A stretch of DNA of 64,000 bases from positions 124,001 to 188,000 of the forward strand of contig JAQFVV010000458.1 of assembly GCA_028023455.1 (NCBI GenBank). The letters run 5' to 3'. Below are positions 46,479 through 57,162 of this stretch, piece after piece. Source of the DNA: Epiperipatus broadwayi. Taxonomy: Eukaryota; Onychophora; Udeonychophora; Euonychophora; Peripatidae. Position 1 is the stretch's first letter. Every line of letters starts with the position of its first letter. The notes under the pieces are model-generated. The model was given only the letters and a program-made list of their open reading frames with translations, was not told the DNA's origin and ran no database searches. A program made the translations under genes and the position numbers.

Positions 46479-46486
46479 CTCTAAAC
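46479..46486. repeat. 8-bp target duplication (CTCTAAAC), left
   Basis: Exact match to 47972-47979. Eight bases is the hAT target-duplication length. Confidence 0.9.
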
Positions 46487-47971
46487 CAGTGGTCTTCAAC
46501 CTTTTCACACCTGCGGACCAGAAAAAATAAGAATAAGATTTCGCGGACCAGCAGAAGTTTACAGATAAATTTTCTTAAAGATGTAACCTGCTTAGCCTTA
46601 GATAAGCATAATTGTTATAATTGACCAAAACAGCATACTAGTTATTGTGTATAGTAATGGTGTTGCTTACCTTCACATGTTGAACACTCTTTCTCGAGTT
46701 ACGCAGTCATCCTGCTACAGAAAACAGTACAATAACAATCGTTCTCATTAATGTGCTTGCATTTTACGTTTATTATTTCATTGTTAAAATATGCAAGAAT
46801 AAAATGTTATTCACCTGAATGTTGAAAAAGTCAAAAGTTTTGATCTTATTTTATTTTTTGTTTGTTTTTATTTTTAAAAAAAGGTAACAGAAATTGGTTT
46901 TAAAAATAAAAGTTTTAGTATTTTAGCGATATACAAATAAAGCCAAAAAAAATATCGCCTTATAGGCCAAAAAAAAAGTGGGCGTATTTTTAAACAAAAA
47001 AAAAAAGAAAACGAAACTTGAAAAAGTCAAAAGTTTTGATCTTACTTTATTTTGGGGTGGTGCGGGTGTATTGAGAAATACTTTGTAAAAGTTAGAGACA
47101 GAACTTATTTTTTGGTTTTTATTTTTAAAAAAAGGAAATCCAAAAAAGATCTTATTTTAATTTTTTTTGGGGGAGTGGGTTGAAAAATACTTTGTCTTCA
47201 CTGAGACAACAATTATTTTTGTTTTGTTTTTATTTTTAAAAAAGGTAATAAAAATTGGTTTTAAAAATAAGTTTTAGTATATCAGTGGTTGTATACAAAG
47301 AAAGGCAAAAAAGATATCGCCTTATAGGCTAAAAAAAAAAGTGGCCGTATTTTCAAACAAAAAAAAAACTGAAACTTGAAAAGTCAAAAGTTTTGATCTT
47401 ACTTTATTTTGGGTTGGTGGGAGTGTACTGAGAAATACTTTGTAAAAGTTAGAGACAGAACTTATTTTTTGGTTTTTATTTTAAAAAAAAGGTAATATAA
47501 AAATTGATTTCAAAAATAAAGTTAAATCCAAAAAAAAAATTGCAGTATAGCCAAAAAAAAAAAAACACTAAAAATGAAATATTAAAAGAGAGAGTAGAAA
47601 AAATTTAAGAGATCAAAAAAAGTCACGTTACATTTTATTGTTTTAACAATGCTGACAAGCGGCTGTGATTGGCTATCAAAAGACAACCGGAGTTTGTATA
47701 ATTAAAAACTTTTTTCTACCCCCCCCCCCCCATAAACATCTGTGATAAATAGAAAAACAAATTAATTTATGTATGATTGATTAGATTTTGTTCTGTTTCT
47801 TTTTTTTTAATCGGGTAAAAATGCGATGAAAAAATAAATAAAAATTGTTTACATTAATTAAAAGTTTAAAATATTATTTTGTTATTACAAACTTTCTTCC
47901 CAGTCTAGCGCCGCGGACCAGCAGAAAAGTTCTGCAGCCCAGTGCTGGTCCGCAGCCCGGGAAAACCACTG
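46487..47971. mobile_element. Non-autonomous hAT element, 1485 bp
   Basis: Begins CAGTGGTCTTCAACC and ends GGGAAAACCACTG, imperfect inverted termini of the hAT CAGTGGTTCTCAACC class, with perfect 8-bp duplications. Sub-terminal GCGGACCAGCAGAA occurs inside both ends (46543 and 47914 regions). There is no transposase frame. The interior contains a duplicated segment with a 362-bp period (TATCGCCTTATAGGC at about 46953 and 47315, and AAAAGTTTTGATCTTACTTT at about 47025 and 47386). It would need a transposase supplied in trans. The hAT remnant at 2-4 kb has different termini and is not its source. Confidence 0.9.
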
Positions 47972-47979
47972 CTCTAAAC
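47972..47979. repeat. 8-bp target duplication (CTCTAAAC), right
   Basis: Exact partner of 46479-46486. Confidence 0.9.
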
Positions 47980-48508
47980 TATAAATCTTTAGCTTCTCTT
48001 TACTTATAATCCTGTTGTTTTTTGCAATGTGATTACACTGTATCAGAAACTTGAGCCCAGAAATTTCTAAAAGTTATTTAACACTTAGCCGCAGTAAAAA
48101 CAATTATTCAAGACTTTAATAGGTTTATAAATGTAGATGATAACAATCTTTAGTGTCTATATAAATATATCAGACCACAGTTAATATTGTTAGAGGTTGC
48201 CTTGACTACAGATTGAGATTGTTGATTGCTTAAGGGTTGATTGTTATTAATTAACACTTACTATATTTATGAAAAGAACATTTTGATGCAAAGTGTTCAA
48301 ACTTTTGACATGGTTAATAGTTTATCTTTATTTAAACTTGCCAACGGAATTATATCTATTGTCAATTTAATGACATGATACATCATGAAGCTTTTACGAC
48401 TAGTTTCAATCCAATAATTAATTCTCATTTATTATAATAAATATCAAAATATATATATAACTTAAACAAAGTTTACTGAAATTCATAAAAAAAACAAAAA
48501 CCAAATGG

Positions 48509-48640
48509 CTTTATTTCTCAAGAGTTCATAAGAAATTTGAGCACAAGAAATTTGAGCACCAAAAGAACCAGCATTGGAATCAATCCGAGGATCTCACATT
48601 CCAAAGTCTGACACTGTACCATTGCACTAATCCAAGTAGA
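48509..48640 (-). mobile_element. tRNA-like SINE, second family, copy 2
   Basis: The minus strand reads TTGGATTAGTGCAATGGTA (A-box-like), GATCCTCGGATTGATTCCAA (B-box-like), then GTGCTCAAATTTC. It is homologous to 42509-42622 in layout and in the tail TTATGAACTCTTGAG. No exact duplication found. Confidence 0.5.
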
Positions 48641-50172
48641 GCCCATAAAAATGATGAAAATAAAAATACTAAAAAATAATTCCATATGTAATACTATGTG
48701 CAGACCACAAACATAAAAATACTAAAAATAATCTTGATACTTTAATGGTTTTTAATCTCACTTTTCTTTTAAATGCCCTAACATCTACCCATTAGATTTA
48801 AGTGAGTTTTACAATAGGAATCTTTCTGGTGCAATAAAATTTATATAGGAGTATTGTTTGTATTTTATTTAAAGTAATATATTTTATTAATAAACTTGAA
48901 AATATTAAAAAATTAATTAAAGTGGGGGGGGGGGGGGGGTTGTTCCAATTGTTAGTATTTTATTGAAATCAATGCATTTGAAAATATTTCAATTCTCAGT
49001 AAACTAAAATATATATCAAATGCAAATACTGAATTATAAATAACTTTTAGACAAATATATTTAGTAAAAAAAATACGAATGTGTAGAGCCACAATAAAAG
49101 AAAAAAAAACCCCATATATACAAACAGATGTTTCAAATGAATATTTATTAGCTATAATATTCAAAACATAGAATGATATTTGAATTATATAATTTTTATA
49201 TTATAAAATAACATATTTTACATTAATAGCAATATAAAATCATTTGATTCTTTCAGTTTATTGCAGTATAAACATAAACAGTACCATTCACTATTTTTTT
49301 TTATAAATTACTACTATTTTAGTGCCATCTATGAAAAGCCCAAATAATCATATTATAAGATAGTGAGTAATCTGATTTAATACATATTGCCAATCTAGCT
49401 TCCAACTTTTGCCTTTATCAATGATAACTTGAGATTAGAGGTTGGAATCAATGTAGTTATGTATCTGGTAGCTATTTAAGATTTTTTGAATTTTAGACTA
49501 TTAGCTTCATAATAAAAAGGGAGTTAAAAGTGGCTGTTAAAGGCATAACTATGTTGGTTCCAATTTTTTTGACTCTCATATCCTCACTCAAAAGATAAAA
49601 ACTATGAAATCAATTTGGAAATGGAAATTAATAAATTACATTATCATTTAGGAAAAGAAAGTGTTAGTATAAAAGAGAAAGAAAGATTGTTCTTGTTCAT
49701 ATTATATTTTAAATAAACAACTTTAGGGCTATAATAAATAAATACAATACACACTCTTTTTAACACATAAAAATGGTTTTGTTAGTTTTTTAAGTCTACT
49801 TGCATAATATCATCTTTCTAAATATATTATTATAAAGTTTTTATAGAGTACCTTCAGTGATTAGGTAGTTATATTGTTACACAAGATTTCTAAAATACTA
49901 TATTAAAACATAATTTTTTATTATATTTAAAACTAATCAGATAAAATTAAATATATCAAAATAATTTGAAAAATATATATCTAAGGGCCACAATAAATAC
50001 ATAAAGAAATAAATAGTAGTTGTTACAACTAAAATCAATTTGAATTTCATGATCAAATGGGAATGAGTTGTAAATATGAACAAAATAAAAAATGATTGCA
50101 CTAAGAACAAAAAAAATATTAGAATATTAATTACTACAATTTTAAGTAAAATATCACTCAATAAAATCTTAC
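48641..50172. other. Intron-like sequence without a recognised exon
   Basis: A+T-rich. It holds a run of 16 G at 48924-48939. The open frame at 48952-49164 (minus) has no motif. I looked here on the minus strand for the next ataxin-7 exon (expected to begin with a basic E-R-R-H-like stretch) and did not find it. Confidence 0.4.
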
Positions 50173-50277
50173 CTATATGGGACTTTAGAGCTTGTGGTTT
50201 AATGACTTTATGACAGTGTTCACAGACAACTAGATAAAAGTCATCTCGAGCTGGACAAAAACCATATAACATCATAT
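50173..50277 (-). CDS. Ataxin-7-like exon (SAGA deubiquitinase-module subunit), partial gene
   Basis: A 105-base exon on the minus strand, with acceptor CCCCCCTCTTTTAG before 50277 and donor GTAAGATT after 50173. It enters with two bases of a codon and exits with one (phase 1 on both sides). The 34 codons include MMLYGFCPARDDFYLVVCEH and CHKVIKPQALKSHI. This is the hallmark of the ataxin-7 N-terminal zinc-binding block (C-P-A-x-D-D-F-Y-L-V-V-C-x-x-C, K-P-Q-A, then H). In the family this block (Sgf73 in yeast) anchors the histone H2B deubiquitinase module to the SAGA coactivator in the nucleus. All cysteine/histidine ligands visible in this exon are present. The same frame stays open through the flanking introns but turns into hydrophobic A/T-coded sequence, so the exon borders rest on splice sites and conservation. 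The remaining exons, including the SCA7 domain, were not found. Confidence 0.88.
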
Positions 50278-52206
50278 CTAAAAGAGGGGGGAACAATATA
50301 TAACTCAGACTAATATATAAAACAATATACTTAATATAAAATAATAATAATAAAACCAATAAGAGAAAGGCAGAACATAAAATACTCATATAATATAAAT
50401 AGACGATAATAAAAAATACAATTTAGTATGTACCAGAGAAAATGTTGTCAGAAATTTCTTATGAACATGAAGCAATTAAGGGGAGGTTCTACTGTATTGA
50501 TGATGCTATGTCATTAATCTTAATTATTAGGAAAGAATTATTTCTTTTCATGCTAACTGTAGGATAGCCTAGTTGTTAAATAGGATTTAGCGATTTCAAA
50601 CTTAATAACATTTACATACATGAAACGACCATGTGACAAATTTAGAACATTTTAATAATGTTTAATTTTTATTAAGTTTGGTTTTTTTTGGTTAAAAAAA
50701 GGAGGGAGGGGGAGTAATTTTTTTTTGAAGTTTCCTTTTTATAAATGGAAATTATTTTCCAATGAATGTATAAATAGAATGTTTATTTAAAAAATGAGAA
50801 GAGATTAAGAACGTTATCTCTGATAAAATTAAATGTTGTTTATCGACAAAAACAATAAAGGACTAACATTGTTATCTCTGAAGAAATAAAGGGATTGTTA
50901 TTCAAATTGATTATAGATTTTTTTTTTTTTTAAAAAAAAGATCTTTCTTGTAAGAAGAAAATCAATTGGTCACGGCTTGATCAGTAATTTCTGAAATAGT
51001 CATGTGAATGAATGGAAAATTGATATTGGGTTTGTTTTCTAAAAAATAAAAAAATGTGTGGATAATAGAATTCAGTAGAGTTTAGTAGTGGTGAGTGAGT
51101 AGTTAGAACCACAGATAGGCAACCTGAAGTTAAACTAGCTTCACTCATAGCAAAAAAAATTAAAGAAATAATTTTTGAAAAGCAGTATGGTATTATGGAG
51201 TTTACAAGAATTATGTGCTAAGCTCTTGCTAAAAGCTGATCATTACTGACCCAATCATGTAACAAATTTGCTATAAGAAATGTAGAAATAAAATACCTGG
51301 AGTTACAAAAATGAAAAGAAGACAAGCTAAATGGAAAAAAATGAAATGAAAATAATTATTGAACTGGAAGTCTAAGTTACAAAAAAGAAAAGAAAAAGCT
51401 AAATGAATAAAATAACTAAGAAAACTATAACAAGAAAGAAAAAAACCTGGAGCTAAGAAGTTGACCAAAATACTGCCTGCAAAATCTACCAGAAGCGGCA
51501 TTCAACTACGCAATTATAAACAAAATAAAAATGTAAAAAAATCCATCATAAGCCGAGTATTGCAAAGTGTATACCTAATACATTTATAAATGTTACTTTT
51601 TATAAAGAAAATAATTGAAAATATTGACTTTTTTTTTTAGTTACTTTTGTTGAAAATATTTTTTTTCTTATTTAAAATTGTATAAAGTATTTTCGAAAGA
51701 AGGGGAGGAAGGTTTAAATTAGTTTTTTTTTCTTTATTGTGAAATTGGGGGGAGGGGGGTAATTATTGTAAGAAAATAGTTAATTTAGATTAAATGTTAA
51801 CTAATTAAGAAAAATTAAAAGGATTTAATTTTTATATCTATTATAAAAAATTATTTGTGTACTGTATGGATAGGATTGATTACCTGTTATCTTTAGCGTT
51901 TATGACATTATCACTTTATAAATCTTTTATTCTTATATTTATTGGTTTATTTTATTAAACAATTATTGAAAAAAATAATCTCTGAAATTATTTTTTTGAT
52001 GTCTTTATTCTTCTAACGATATATTTTGTGAATTATCACTGTGTGTGACTAATTTCATCAGAGTTGTGCTTTAAGGGATTTGTAGATTATCCAAGTAAAA
52101 ATATTTAATAATATAATGAATTAAGTGTGCATTTTCTCTTGTTCACAGTTACATTGTTTAGAGTCCTTTTGATTCAGAAGCTAGTTTGAATAATAACAAT
52201 ATATGT
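50278..52206. other. Intron-like sequence without a recognised exon
   Basis: A+T-rich with G-rich purine runs near 50699-50715 and 51745-51760. The minus-strand frame at 51271-51501 (MPLLVDFAGSILVNFLAPGF) is followed by the splice-like CCAGGT, but I do not recognise it as ataxin-7 or anything else. Confidence 0.4.
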
Positions 52207-52210
52207 ATAC
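52207..52210. repeat. Target-site duplication of R1 copy 2 (ATAC, left)
   Basis: ATAC precedes TGTAATC and recurs at 58111-58114 after GATTACA. Confidence 0.65.
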
Positions 52211-53556
52211 TGTAATCTTCCCTTCCGGTTCTTCCAACACATCTCTCTACCTTACCCTACCTTCTCTTTTACTCTCTGCTATACTAGCTCAATAATAAAC
52301 CATCAAGTATGACAAAAATAAAGTGAGACTCTTTATGGAGCTTGCTAAATATTAAAACATAGGATAGACTTTAAGAACAACAAACAATGACTAACGTAAT
52401 ATTTCATTTAAATACTGATTTAAACTACTCTTCTATGATTTAAGAATCTCAAAATAAGAACATTAACAAAATTACATTACTTAAAATAATTGATGGCTAT
52501 CTCAGGGATAATAAGTATTCTATTCTAAATGTAATATAACCATTAGGTTGATAATTAAATAATTGAATCGCAAGAGGGATTTTACTGGGATCCAAACATT
52601 TAATAAAAACATATTATTAGAAACCTTGATTAACCTCCCATTGGAAACTTAATCTACCTATAATAATAAGACATAGAAATTAACACTCATTACTACTCAG
52701 TACCTTCCCTTAAACAATTTTAATCTATTTTTCCTAAGATTTATTCTCATACTTATGTTAACAACAATTACTCTAGAATACTTATTTTCTTATAATCAAA
52801 GCTTCATCACACCATTATTATTTACCAAGTCTAATTCAATGAATTACAACTCAATTAGTTAGCATTCACTCACTGAAATTAACTTCTTCAGACTTGCAAA
52901 CCTTAAAATATATTTAGTTAGTAACTTGTATTCTGAAATTATGTAATACTTTTAAATTATGATATATATTTTAACTTGAATTACAAAATTAGAATGTAAC
53001 TCTCAAACATATTGCTAATTTCTATTATATGCTCTCCATTTTGTAATATTTAATAGTATTTTTCATATAGCTCTTCAAAATTCTTTTGCATCTAATAAAA
53101 ATATGAAGTACCATAAGCTTTCTTTCATATAGTTATGATTTAAAGCAATTGGTAATTAATGTATTAATTATGAACTCTTAAGCATAGCTTCTCAAATGAG
53201 GCATATAATCATAATTTGGTATGTATAATGTGCTTTATTGATATGACATTGTGAGGGAAATGACTCTCAGACTCAATAAAATTACTATGATAAAGTTTAA
53301 ATAAAAATATTCATTTATTTACAACACTAAGAATAAATAACAAGCAATTACGCATATAAAGTTAAATACTTCATTAACAATAAAAAAAAAAAGCATTAAA
53401 CTGTTTTACATTGACAGCAAAGTATTTACATTCTTTACAAGTACATAATGGTGATGATATAAAATCAACCCTTTCGTAGTTAGTATTTAGTTCTTTTTTT
53501 TTTTTTAAATTATAAGTTTATTATTATATATATATTCATTATATATGCTTTCATAC

Positions 53557-53572
53557 TAATATGCTATAGTTA
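53557..53572. repeat. Target-site duplication of the retrozyme array, left (16 bp)
   Basis: TAATATGCTATAGTTA, exact match to 55068-55083. R1 copy 1 has the equivalent site only once (near 17115). Confidence 0.85.
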
Positions 53573-53604
53573 TATATAGAGTAGAGTAAGTTAAAAACAA
53601 ACTC
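53573..53604 (-). repeat. Inverted 5' piece of the retrozyme array
   Basis: TATATAGAGTAGAGTAAG and TTAAAAACAAACTC are the reverse complement of the unit segment GAGTTTGTTTTTAACTTACT plus CTATATATA that follows each ribozyme (for example 53876-53904), with a small GTAGA duplication. It sits between the target duplication and unit 1, like a 5' inversion made during target-primed insertion. Confidence 0.7.
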
Positions 53605-53808
53605 TTTTTGCTATTAATGCTTTGGCGATTTTATATTGCTAGAGCTATTAATATATGGTGTATCTGAACTTAGTTCAGTCCCATACGGCTATTTGAGTTC
53701 GATAGCTGGATTTTTGGACATTTAAATGTCTGAAAGTTTCAGATTTTCTTCTCAATAGTTAGGCATTGATAAAATGCTGGACTAGTTCTAGTATTTTTAT
53801 TCCCTAGC

Positions 53809-53850
53809 ACCTCACTGATGACGCTGGAGGCAGAAACCGCGGTCTGAGGT
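53809..53850 (+). ncRNA. Hammerhead ribozyme, family A unit 1
   Basis: ACCTCA, CTGATGA, stem II in CGCTGGAGGCA, GAAA, stem III in the palindrome ACCGCGGT, cleavage triplet GTC (53842-53844), TGAGGT. Stem I ACCTCA/TGAGGT is six perfect pairs. All invariant core bases are present. Stem II here is short (GC/GC plus a possible U-G pair) with an A-C mismatch at its base. Confidence 0.85.
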
Positions 53851-54177
53851 TGAGGGTATTTTGAAGCTTCATAAGAGTTTGTTTTTAACTTACTCTATAT
53901 ATAACATTTGTAAATAGGAGCTTTATTAAAATTAGGTCATCTGACTTGATTTTTTATCAATTTAATTTTAGTTTTTTTGCTATTAATGCTTTGGCGATTT
54001 TATATTGCTAGAGCTATTAATATATGGTGTATCTGAATTTAGTTCAGTCCCATACGGCTATTTGAGTTAGATAGCTGGATTTTTGGACATTTAAATGTCT
54101 GAAAGTTTCAGATTTTCTTCTCAATAGTTAGGCATTGATAAAATGCTGGACTAGTTCTAGTATTTTTATTCCCTAGC

Positions 54178-54219
54178 ACCTCACTGATGACGCTAGAGGC
54201 AGAAACCGCGGTCTGAGGT
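54178..54219 (+). ncRNA. Hammerhead ribozyme, family A unit 2
   Basis: Same elements as unit 1: ACCTCA, CTGATGA, GCT/GGC stem II with loop AGA, GAAA, ACCGCGGT, GTC, TGAGGT. It differs from unit 1 by one base in the stem II loop. Confidence 0.85.
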
Positions 54220-54544
54220 TGAGGGTATTTTGAAGCTTCATAAGAGTGTTTTTAACTTACTCTATATATAACATTTGTAAATAGGAGCTTTATTAAAATT
54301 AGGTCATCTGACTTGATTTTTTATCAATTTAATTTTAGTTTTTTTGCTATTAATGCTTTGGCGATTTTATATTGCTAGAGCTATTAATATATGGTGTATC
54401 TGAACTTAGTTCAGTCCCATATGGCTATTTGAGTTAGATAGCTGGATTTTTGGACATTTAAATGTCTGAAAGTTTCAGATTTTCTTCTCAATAGTTAGGC
54501 ATTGATAAAATGCTGGACTAGTTCTAGTATTTTTATTCCCTAGC

Positions 54545-54586
54545 ACCTCACTGATGATGCTAGAGGCAGAAACCGCGGTCTGAGGT
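54545..54586 (+). ncRNA. Hammerhead ribozyme, family A unit 3
   Basis: As unit 2, but the base after CTGATGA is T, which pairs with the A before GAAA and extends stem II to four pairs (TGCT/GGCA). This is the best-paired copy and probably closest to the founder. Confidence 0.87.
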
Positions 54587-54913
54587 TGAGGGTATTTTGA
54601 AGCTTCATAAGAGTTTGTTTTTAACTTACTCTATATATAACATTTGTAAATAGAAGCTTTATTAAAATTAGGTCATCTGACTTGATTTTTTATCAATTTA
54701 ATTTTAGTTTTTTTGCTATTAATGCTTTGGCGATTTTATATTGCTAGAGCTATTAGTATATGGTGAATCTGAACTTAGTTCAGTCCCATACGGCTATTTG
54801 AGTTAGATAGCTGGATTTTTGGACATTTAAATGTCTGAAAGTTTCAGATTTTCTTCTCAATAGTTAGGCATTGATAAAATGCTGGACTAGTTCTAGTATT
54901 TTTATTCCCTAGC

Positions 54914-54955
54914 ACCTCACTGATGACGCTAGAGGCAGAAACCGTGGTCTGAGGT
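54914..54955 (+). ncRNA. Hammerhead ribozyme, family A unit 4
   Basis: As unit 2, with stem III region ACCGTGGT. The outer A-U, C-G and C-G pairs remain and the change falls in the two-base loop. Confidence 0.83.
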
Positions 54956-55067
54956 TGAGGGTATTTTGAAGCTTCATAAGAGTTTGTTTTTAACTTACTC
55001 TATATATAACATTTGTAAATAGGAGCTTTATTAAAATTAGGTCATCTGACTTGATTTTTTATCAATT

Positions 55068-55083
55068 TAATATGCTATAGTTA
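55068..55083. repeat. Target-site duplication of the retrozyme array, right (16 bp)
   Basis: TAATATGCTATAGTTA, exact partner of 53557-53572. R1 sequence resumes here. Confidence 0.85.
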
Positions 55084-56949
55084 CATCATTCATGAGTTAT
55101 TTGGTGCCTTCACAATCATTCTCCATCTTACCTGATATTTTGTAATCTAAATATATTGATAATCTTGTAATAATTAAATTATATTTTTATATTTAAAATT
55201 CGGTTTAAAATATTAAATTTATTTTATTAACAAAGTTATTATTGTTATGGTAAATATAAAAAAATAAAAGACAATATTTATAATGTAATTAAAATGGATA
55301 TTCAGCTAAGAACTCTTTCCATATCATACAATTTATTTTTGCCTCTATTTTCTCTATCACTTATAATTTATAGTGTTCTTTGATCTCAGTTATTTTTACT
55401 CATCTAGTAATTTATTCAAATTACTATTCAAATATAAAATATTTGTTCTGTACATGGTTTTACCTTCAAGTCAACCTATCAAGATTTAGGAAGAAATTAT
55501 AAAATCCTTTAAACATTTCATCTACCTTTGATGCCTCCTATATTATTATTTACCTAAAACTTTATTGATGAGAAACTGATTTTATTAAATACTATATTCA
55601 ATAATATATCCTAATAAAAAGGATGGAGATTACTTTTAAATATGAGGTGTCATATTTTAGCAGGCAGTCATTGTCTTAATGATTCTACCCCCCATTTTAC
55701 CCTGGCTTCTTCTCTAAGCACTTACGGTATATACTATCCTCATTTCTTTGTAGGAAACCCTCCCATCTCTTTTCAATAAATGCATAGATATCATACAGAT
55801 TACTCCCACTTCACTATTCGTCAGTTCTTCAGGATGATATTTTATCCTATCTTAGAATTTTAATTCATCTTTCTCGATTGAGTATTTGGCATCTATTACT
55901 CTACAATATTCTAAACTAACAACTTAATATAATCTTCCCCATGCGCTAATTTTCTATCTATATCTATGATCATGTTACACAACAAATAATCTATTTCCAT
56001 TATTATTATCAATAGGATTTTTTTTTTCCTTTATAACAAATGAGATCTTGATATTGTCTTACATCAACATTCATTCCTTCTTACTTCCATAAATACATTA
56101 CATTTTATAATAAGTTTGTCATTCCTTTCAGATAATCCTATTACACTTAATTTCTTAAAGTATACACTGGTCAAAATATACAGTTTCCCACACACACACT
56201 TTCACATTATAACTCATAATTACTATCTTCCTATATTTAAGCATACCTTTATACCAAACATAAATTCTTTAAATTGTCACTATGACAAATACTTCGCATT
56301 TATATTTCATTTTAAACAAGAAAAATATTAGTGATAAATTAAAAATCTTATTATTATTATTATTTTCAAACCCGCTTCCAGTTTCTAATTTAATATTACC
56401 ATGGTTACTCTTTAAATGTGTACCATTCTTCATGTGTTGAGTTACTTCTTCTATCTTCTCCCTATTAAAAGACATGTATAGTTAAACAAAACATTAACAA
56501 ACAAGCATACACTAACTTGACAAAATTTTAAATTGGATGCATCATTCCTTCATTTGCAAATGCATAGTTTGACTCTTCAAAATGCGCTACAAAAAGATTA
56601 CTAAATATTCTTAAAATCTCACATTATTCTCCCATGCTGCACAAACTTTAAAACATGTTCAAATAATTCATCAATAAGTTTATTTTTTGATTTCTCTCCT
56701 TCTCCTGGGATTCATTAGTTTTGTAAAATTTTAAACATGTATTGGATAATTCATTTAAATTTCTAGCTTGTAGTACATTTTAATCTGTTATCTTTTGCTC
56801 ATATACTGTTAAAAGTTACACAGATTTTTTTTTTTCTAAATATAAGTTAAACATTTTCTTCAGAATTTTGCAAAAAAAAAAAAATTCTTACGAATCAATT
56901 GTTTAATTCAAAATGAAGATTACTTTTTCTTTTCATATAGCCTTCATGA

Positions 56950-57162
56950 CTAATTAATTATTTTTAATGTTCTATAAAATATTTCTATCAACGTTACAAA
57001 TTTAGTTCTAGGAATTTTTAATTTGTTTTTCACATTTAATCTATGATCAATAAAAATGCTTAATTTGAAATAGATAAATGAATGCTTTCTTACATGACCA
57101 CAGTTACATTTCTTTTTGAAGCAATATATTTGTTTTTCCTTTATCATGGTTATCTTAGGCAA
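56950..57162 (-). pseudogene. R1 copy 2: conserved cysteine-containing frame
   Basis: 70 codons including CFKKKCNCGHVRKHSFIYFK and KLKIPRTKFVTLIEIFYRT. It is nearly the same as the frame at 62219-62455. The matching reading frame and mostly conservative changes suggest a former coding exon. The CxxxxCxC plus V-R-K-H-S-F pattern is like a zinc ribbon, but I do not recognise a specific transposase. Confidence 0.35.

Larger units (their letters stand above)
53573..55067 (+). mobile_element. Retrozyme family A: tetrameric tandem array with hammerhead ribozymes
   Basis: Four head-to-tail units start at 53605, 53974, 54341 and 54710 (periods 369, 367, 369), preceded by a 32-bp inverted piece and flanked by a 16-bp duplication. 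Each unit has one type I hammerhead and several perfect short hairpins (in unit 1: CTGAAC/GTTCAG at 53664-53678, GACATTT/AAATGTC at 53717-53730, CTGAAA/TTTCAG at 53730-53742). There is no coding capacity. Units differ at only a handful of positions. In the animal elements described as retrozymes, transcripts of such arrays self-cleave into unit-length RNAs that are ligated into circles and reinserted by Penelope-type machinery. The layout here fits that closely; mobility and circles are inferred. Confidence 0.85.

Noticed and set aside
38713-48939. Runs of 12-16 G (38713-38724, 48924-48939) and 13 C (47719-47731) as regulatory G-quadruplexes
   Set aside because: Single homopolymer runs in A+T-rich DNA are more likely slippage products or assembly uncertainty.
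37211-50172. SCA7-domain exon of ataxin-7
   Set aside because: I looked for the conserved PCxRSLTCKxHS-type block on the minus strand and did not see it. It may lie outside the window or be missed by eye.
53573-55067. CRISPR array or ordinary satellite
   Set aside because: Units are about 368 bp, contiguous without spacers, eukaryotic in context and bounded by a single target-site duplication.
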